Source of the DNA: JACDAE01 sp963717195
GTDB taxonomy: Bacteria > Chloroflexota > Ktedonobacteria > Ktedonobacterales > Ktedonobacteraceae
Direction: 5' to 3'
Assembly: GCA_963717195.1 (NCBI GenBank)
Contig: CAVQVR010000001.1
Coordinates: forward strand, 186,001 to 250,000
Length of the DNA stretch: 64,000 nt
Shown here piece after piece: positions 59,138-64,000 of the stretch. The notes under the pieces were generated by a model that was not told where the DNA came from, made no database searches, and saw nothing but the letters and a program-made list of their open reading frames with translations. The first letter of the stretch is position 1; the number at the start of each line of letters is the position of its first letter. The translations under genes and the position numbers were made by a program.

Positions 59138-61843
59138 ATGCCGCAATCCCATTTCGGCGAACCTACCCGCTTTCGAAGCTTTCTTATCCAACATCGTAGA
59201 CTTTCCATTGTTGTTATGCTGCTGGCCATCGCCTCGGTAGTCATGACACCAGCAATCGTTGTCGCTGCACACCTGATACAGGATAATGTACCAGGAACAC
59301 ATGGTAATACGACTCGTCTTATCAATAATTGGACGATTACACCAGCAGGACTCGAAACACGCCTGGGCGATCTCCCTATGAACTCGATACTTTCACCCAA
59401 TGGGCGCGACCTGCTCGTCTCCAATGATGGCGCTGGTATTCAGTCCCTACAGGTTGTCTCTGCCACGAACAGGCAAGTGCTACAAACCATCCCGTACACA
59501 GCCCCTTCCAGCGTCTTCATCGGTCTGGCCTATAGTCCCGATGGCAAACACGCTTACGCCTCTGGTGGTGGTAGCGATGTTGTTCATACCTACACGGTAG
59601 GCAGCAGCGGGCTCCTGACCGCCAGTGGGGATATCACCATCGGAACAACGACAGCCAATCCCTTCCCAACAGGTCTGAGCATCAGCCTCAACGGAAAGAC
59701 TCTCTATGTCGCCAACAATCTTGCCAATAATGTTGCAATCGTGGATATTGCGACGAAAACGGTGACCGCGACCGTTCCCGTAGGTGGCTACCCTTATACA
59801 ACGCTGATCAGCAAGGATGGGAAAACAGTCTATGTATCTAACTGGGGTGATGGAACAATCTCCGTCATCGATACAAAGACGCAAGCAGTCGTCTCCACTA
59901 TTGCTGTAGGCAAACACCCGAATGCCCTGGCCTTTGGCCCAGACGAGCGCTTATTTGTTGCCGATGCGAACAGTGACGCTATTTCCGTTATCGACACCGA
60001 TAGCAACAAAACTGTACGCACTATTTCTGTTTCGCTCTACCCCCATGCTCCCTTTGGCAGTAGCCCGGAGAGCCTGGCCGTCAGCCCTGATGGTCAGTAC
60101 CTCTACGTTGTCAACTCCGGAAACAATGATGTGGTGGTCATCGGCCTCCGTCATGACTGGCGTACTGAGAGTCTAAGCGATTGGAACAACAAGAGCATCC
60201 TGGGCGAAATTCCTACCGCCTGGTATCCTTCCTCGGTCATCTTGAGTAAAGATGGCAATGCCCTATATGTGACGAACGCCAAAGGACGTGGTGCTGGACC
60301 TAACGATAAAACGTATTCCCCTAATCCAACACGCAAAAATGCTCCCATCGTTGATGCCATCACTGGCTATAACGATGGCTACTGCACCTGTACCTTTGAT
60401 CAATATAGCGGTTCGATGATCGTGGGGACGCTCTCAACTATTGCTACACCTGGCCTGGGACTGTTGCGTTTATATAGCGACCAGGTTGCACGCAATGACC
60501 ATGTCGGCGACGAATCTACGTTGGTGCGCGATCCAGGCAATCCGATTCCCGTTCCAGGCGGCGCATCACCGATCAAACATGTGATCTACATTGTCAAAGA
60601 GAACCGTACCTATGATCAGGTCTTCGGCGATTTGAAGCAAGGCAATAACGACCCGGCCCTTACGCTGTTCGGTCAGGCCAATACACCCAACCTGCATGCC
60701 CTTGCCGAGCAGTACGGTATCTTCGACAACTTCTATGCCGATGCCGAGGTAAGCGCTGACGGTCACAACTGGACCGACTCGGCGAATGCCAGCGACTACA
60801 ATGAGAAGATGTGGCCGCAAGACTACTCACCCGGTGCCGGTCGCAATCGTGGCTATGATTTTGAGGGTGGTAGCAAAATCAATCTGTCAGCAGGTGGCTA
60901 CCTGTGGGATGATGCAGCGCAAGCAGGCATCACCTACCGCGACTATGGCGAATTTTATGTTGATAACTTCTCTGCCAGCCAGGTAACACTGATTCCTGCC
61001 AGCCAGGCCAGTACATGCTCCGGTGCAGTAGCTCACTCCTATACTGGTGTTACGATTCCAGCCGGAGATGTGCTCTGCTTCCCCAGTGAAACCATCAATG
61101 CCGCCGCGACACCTGCCCTGGTTGGGCACATTGATCCTCACTTTAGAACGTTCGATACACACTATCGCGAGGCTGACCGTGTAGCAGAATGGACAGGCCA
61201 ATATAACCAGGAAGTCGCAATCAACAGTGTGCCTCAGTTAACTATCCTGCGCCTGCCAAACGATCATACCGCCGGTACAACTCCTGGAGCACTCACTCCA
61301 CAGGCATTTGTCGCTGAGAACGACTTCGCCATAGGCCAGGTTGTTGATACAGTGAGCCATAGTAAGGACTGGGCAAGCACCGCCATATTCATTACCGAGG
61401 ATGACTCACAGAATGGCCCTGACCACGTAGACGCCCATCGTACCGAGTCACTGGTTATCAGCCCCTACACGTACCATAAGACACCGTTCGTCGATCACAC
61501 GCTCTACGATACGGCTGCCATGGTACGTACCATGGAACTCATCCTCGGGCTGAATCCGATGAGCCAGTATGATATCGCTGCGATGCCCATGTGGCGCGAC
61601 TTCACCAGCCACGCTAATAAAGCAACCTATACAGCGCTACCAGAGCAATATACGCCAAACCAAGTTAACCCTGCATCAGCGTATGGAGCTCAAGCATCGA
61701 CCAACATGGACTTTAAGTACGCCGATGCTATCGATGAAGGCCAGTTGAACGAGATTCTCTGGCACGACATCAAGGGTACTAATACTCCCTATCCGGGATC
61801 AAAAGGGAGTAATACAGCTACTGCTTCGGATACTGATGGTTAA
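59138..61843 (+). CDS. secreted YVTN beta-propeller - phosphoesterase fusion protein
   Basis: The 901-residue protein has a long signal peptide or anchor (hydrophobic core about residues 23-43, ending VVAAH). A seven-bladed YncE-like propeller follows (about 70-430), with repeated blades such as GKTLYVANNLANN and GKTVYVSNWGDGTISVID. The third part is a PF04185-type phosphoesterase (about 480-830) with KHVIYIVKENRTYDQVFGDL, NFYADAEVSADGHNW and ITEDDSQNGPDHVDAHR, the metal-binding Asp/His set. Non-specific phospholipase C and acid phosphatase share this domain. The product likely hydrolyses phosphoesters outside the cell. Ends at a good hairpin. Confidence 0.92.
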   Translation: MPQSHFGEPTRFRSFLIQHRRLSIVVMLLAIASVVMTPAIVVAAHLIQDNVPGTHGNTTRLINNWTITPAGLETRLGDLPMNSILSPNGRDLLVSNDGAGIQSLQVVSATNRQVLQTIPYTAPSSVFIGLAYSPDGKHAYASGGGSDVVHTYTVGSSGLLTASGDITIGTTTANPFPTGLSISLNGKTLYVANNLANNVAIVDIATKTVTATVPVGGYPYTTLISKDGKTVYVSNWGDGTISVIDTKTQAVVSTIAVGKHPNALAFGPDERLFVADANSDAISVIDTDSNKTVRTISVSLYPHAPFGSSPESLAVSPDGQYLYVVNSGNNDVVVIGLRHDWRTESLSDWNNKSILGEIPTAWYPSSVILSKDGNALYVTNAKGRGAGPNDKTYSPNPTRKNAPIVDAITGYNDGYCTCTFDQYSGSMIVGTLSTIATPGLGLLRLYSDQVARNDHVGDESTLVRDPGNPIPVPGGASPIKHVIYIVKENRTYDQVFGDLKQGNNDPALTLFGQANTPNLHALAEQYGIFDNFYADAEVSADGHNWTDSANASDYNEKMWPQDYSPGAGRNRGYDFEGGSKINLSAGGYLWDDAAQAGITYRDYGEFYVDNFSASQVTLIPASQASTCSGAVAHSYTGVTIPAGDVLCFPSETINAAATPALVGHIDPHFRTFDTHYREADRVAEWTGQYNQEVAINSVPQLTILRLPNDHTAGTTPGALTPQAFVAENDFAIGQVVDTVSHSKDWASTAIFITEDDSQNGPDHVDAHRTESLVISPYTYHKTPFVDHTLYDTAAMVRTMELILGLNPMSQYDIAAMPMWRDFTSHANKATYTALPEQYTPNQVNPASAYGAQASTNMDFKYADAIDEGQLNEILWHDIKGTNTPYPGSKGSNTATASDTDG

Positions 61844-61859
61844 TCTGTTCTAACTAGCT

Positions 61860-61891
61860 TGTGGCCCTGGAAGCGACCTTCCAGGGCCACA
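61860..61891. terminator. bidirectional hairpin terminator
   Basis: TGTGGCCCTGGAAG pairs perfectly with CTTCCAGGGCCACA (61860..61891) around CGAC, 17 bp after the phosphoesterase stop and 28 bp before the convergent gene's stop. T-rich bases follow on the right. Confidence 0.85.
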
Positions 61892-61918
61892 TTTCATTAT
61901 ATCCAGAAGCAAAAGGCA

Positions 61919-62812
61919 TCATTTCTTAAACATCGCATGGAGATTCGCCATTCCCTGTTCAGTAAATTGCTCGTTCTCACAATACGCACCATAAAGCAAT
62001 TCGGCAAAAGGTTTATATTGAAGGTAGAAGTCCACACGTTGCCAGAATGCTACATCTACTATGCTTTGATACTCCTTCAGGATGCGCTCAATAAACGCCC
62101 TGCCGTACCTTCGATGCAACCCTACAAAATCGAGGGCAGGATCACCAATCGTTGCATCACCCCAATCAATCACACCCGTTAACATACCTTGCTCTGGATT
62201 GCAAAAGATATGTTCACAGGCAAGATCCGCATGAATCAATACAGGTTGAAATGCGAAGAGAGTCTCGTCCTTGAGAAAATTCTCCCAGAGATGCTCAGAC
62301 TTTTCACATAGTTCCGCATCTAGCAATGGAAAGACGCGTCGCCGCAAGTCTAAATAACGCTCCTGATAGCGTTCGCGCCATTGAAGAGGCTCACATTTCT
62401 GCATACCAGCCTGAATTGCCTCCGCCACTGAAAAACCATGCAATTCGCTAAGAAAGGTCGATAGAGCGGATGCGAGAGCGATAAGGTGCTCCGAAGTAAT
62501 CCTCTCGTCTTCTAATGCCATACCATTTAGCTTCTGATAACCAACAAAAGGAAAGGGATAATTATCATTACCACGACCAATATATGTAAAGTGTGGAACA
62601 GGCGTCGAAAGAGTCTGCGCCAATACAGGTAACAGGCACATTTCCTTCTGAAGGTACTCCACTACATCCTCGCGCAAAGGAAAACGGAAAATCAACTCAT
62701 CATTAATATCCAGCACGAAACTATCCCAGCCTCTTGTAATTGGTCGCATAGTCCAGATCGTCACCTGTGGAAAATTACGCTCAATCAGCATTCTATATGT
62801 ATCAATATTCAC
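61919..62812 (-). CDS. aminoglycoside phosphotransferase (APH)-family protein
   Basis: The 297-residue protein has the APH/choline-kinase fold: an N-terminal lobe with FVLDINDELIFRFP (phosphate-anchoring Lys replaced by Arg), the catalytic loop HADLACEHIF, and the metal motif VIDWGDATIGDPALDFVGL. It transfers phosphate from ATP to a small molecule. Such genes in soil bacteria are often annotated as antibiotic resistance, but the substrate here cannot be told. It precedes the small membrane protein's stop by 14 bp and is cotranscribed with it. Confidence 0.9.
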   Translation of the reverse strand: MNIDTYRMLIERNFPQVTIWTMRPITRGWDSFVLDINDELIFRFPLREDVVEYLQKEMCLLPVLAQTLSTPVPHFTYIGRGNDNYPFPFVGYQKLNGMALEDERITSEHLIALASALSTFLSELHGFSVAEAIQAGMQKCEPLQWRERYQERYLDLRRRVFPLLDAELCEKSEHLWENFLKDETLFAFQPVLIHADLACEHIFCNPEQGMLTGVIDWGDATIGDPALDFVGLHRRYGRAFIERILKEYQSIVDVAFWQRVDFYLQYKPFAELLYGAYCENEQFTEQGMANLHAMFKK

Positions 62813-62826
62813 TCATGTGCCTCCTC

Positions 62827-63447
62827 TCAAACATGCACTATAAATGCCAGCACAAAGGCAATCGCTACTAAGAAATGGAGGAGGCGCAGTCTCTGCGAGG
62901 CTCGCTTCTTCCTCACCGCCTGTTCAATCCACCAGCCAAGACCAGTTCCCACAGCCAGAAAAGCCAGCGCGACAAAACCAGTGATGACCTCATATCGTGA
63001 AACATTGGCAAGAACAGGCAAAAAGTATGCTACATGCGCCACCGCCGTGATGACGACCAACCAACCCAGAAATTGATGGTGTTTACGCAAGAAGAGAAAC
63101 GCTTCACGCATGCGCATCGTCACCCAGGATAATTGCTGCTTTTTGAGCAACAGGTACCCACGCCGCGTCACCCACTGACTCCACGAATCAATAGCGATCA
63201 AAAACGCAACAAAACCAAGAAGGTTGCTCGTACCCATATCAGGCGGCACACCAATCGGTGCCAGTAGAGAGAGGCAGTAGAAGGTACTAACTACGATCAG
63301 GCACGTACCAATAATCCACGTTACCCAGTGCGTCGAAATGTGTAGCAGCCTCAATAGCCAGTAGCTCCCGAGAAGGCAGAAAAAATCTATTGTAGAGAGC
63401 ATCAAGACAAGCACAGAGCGTGTCAAAAGACCATGAACGATACTCAT
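62827..63447 (-). CDS. membrane protein with haem-b-like paired histidines
   Basis: The 206-residue protein has six membrane helices. Two helices each hold His residues 13-14 apart: HQFLGWLVVITAVAH (about residues 122-136) and HFLVAIAFVLAFIVH (about 191-205). In cytochrome b561, ferric reductase and YedZ-like families such pairs ligate stacked haem b. A redox role in the membrane is inferred, and I cannot name the family. It lies 14 bp upstream of the phosphotransferase gene. Confidence 0.6.
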   Translation of the reverse strand: MSIVHGLLTRSVLVLMLSTIDFFCLLGSYWLLRLLHISTHWVTWIIGTCLIVVSTFYCLSLLAPIGVPPDMGTSNLLGFVAFLIAIDSWSQWVTRRGYLLLKKQQLSWVTMRMREAFLFLRKHHQFLGWLVVITAVAHVAYFLPVLANVSRYEVITGFVALAFLAVGTGLGWWIEQAVRKKRASQRLRLLHFLVAIAFVLAFIVHV

Positions 63448-63732
63448 GGCAAGTTCTATCCCTCACTTTTTAGTTATACATCAACGTATATATATCTTTA
63501 CGTTTTTCCAAGTTGAAAGGCAGGTATCCAGAATACATCTCTGGATAATTGTAGCTGAGATTTGTCGCATTCGCATGAAAGAAGTGTCGCAAATCTGTCA
63601 TAAAAGAGGAGTCTGCAAACTTGACACTCATCATTATCAGTGCTAGCATCTTTTCAGGCACATAATCTCACACATCTGGCTCAACGAAGGGCTGAAAACA
63701 CGTTGCGGAAGCAACTAAGGAGCATATTTCAA

Positions 63733-64000
63733 GTGAAGATTCATGAATATCAGGCCAAAGATATTCTGGCACGCTACGGCATCCCGATCCAGCCGGGCCG
63801 TGTAGCCTACACACCAGAAGAGGCCGAAACTATTGCTCGCGAACTTGGCGGGCCCGTTGTCATCAAGGCCCAGGTCTACGTCGGTGGACGTGGCAAAGCA
63901 GGCGGCATCCAATTTGGAGATACCCCTGAACAGGCACGCGAGGCCGCAGCACGCGTACTGGGTATGGACATCAAGGGACTGACCGTCGAGAAAGTCCTGG
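63733..64000 (+). CDS. sucC: succinyl-CoA synthetase beta subunit, 5' part
   Basis: This gene runs off the right edge; 89 codons are visible. The start is GTG with AAGGAG 10 nt upstream. The reading VKIHEYQAKDILARYGIP followed by GGPVVIKAQVYVGGRGKAGG is the ATP-grasp N-terminus of SucC, which makes ATP or GTP from succinyl-CoA in the citric-acid cycle. The AQVxxGGRGKAGG motif is the nucleotide-binding loop. sucD would be expected beyond the window. Confidence 0.95.
   Translation, partial: MKIHEYQAKDILARYGIPIQPGRVAYTPEEAETIARELGGPVVIKAQVYVGGRGKAGGIQFGDTPEQAREAAARVLGMDIKGLTVEKVL

Overview
The window looks like a piece of chromosome from a Chloroflexota bacterium, most likely a soil-dwelling member of the Ktedonobacteria. 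The basis is circumstantial: roughly balanced base composition, many sensory and regulatory genes, a T-box leader on valS, ECF sigma factors, a secreted GH5 enzyme with a CBM2 domain, pentapeptide repeats and abundant intergenic hairpins. I see no rRNA, tRNA, CRISPR array, intact transposon or prophage. Four single-base frameshifts break three otherwise well-preserved genes (a dehydrogenase, a CheB-CheR-kinase and a DUF4118 kinase), so either these genes are decaying or the assembly carries small indels.

Layout. 1-8 kb: frameshifted SDR gene, S9 peptidase, orphan adenine methyltransferase next to an inositol-monophosphatase-like gene, then a minus-strand operon of ECF sigma factor, HtpX-like membrane protein and a tandem ClpX-type zinc-finger protein. 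8-12 kb: persulfide dioxygenase-rhodanese fusion, pentapeptide-repeat protein and small unknown genes. 12-22 kb: two close GT4 glycosyltransferase paralogues in inverted orientation flank a signalling block (HisKA-only protein, giant CheB-CheR-PAS-kinase, receiver protein) and a DUF72 gene; a DUF4118 sensor kinase follows. 22-29 kb: copper-type CsoR/CopZ pair with an operator inside its promoter, an Asp-box propeller lipid-anchored or membrane-anchored protein, a YtkA-like protein, a NarL-type two-component pair and a heparinase-like lyase. 29-33 kb: carbonic anhydrase and a four-gene ECF-type vitamin/metal transporter operon. 33-41 kb: O-methyltransferase, UvrD-like helicase, and a LysR regulator divergent from an SsuA/B/C-type sulfonate/nitrate ABC importer. 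41-50 kb: a winged-helix response regulator with a non-canonical receiver, FAD oxidoreductase, zinc-ribbon membrane protein, SAM methyltransferase, valS with a T-box reading GUG, and the GH5-CBM2 glycanase.

51-58 kb is an arsenic and thiol-stress island: ArsM-type arsenite methyltransferase, MerR regulator divergent from thioredoxin with a 19-bp-spacer promoter, SigZ-like sigma factor, ArsC, aquaglyceroporin and an ArsR-ArsC fusion, followed by a GC-rich probably acquired quinone-reductase-like gene and a CDF-type transporter. The last part carries a MOSC protein, a secreted beta-propeller/phosphoesterase, a phosphotransferase, a haem-b-like membrane protein and the 5' end of sucC.

The intergenic DNA is unusually rich in long inverted repeats. 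Two of them share a design I have not seen described: a conserved 22-23 nt tag 5-6 nt away from a long perfect palindrome whose own sequence differs between copies. A separate 77-bp dispersed repeat occurs twice, and its internal differences are mostly silent in one frame.
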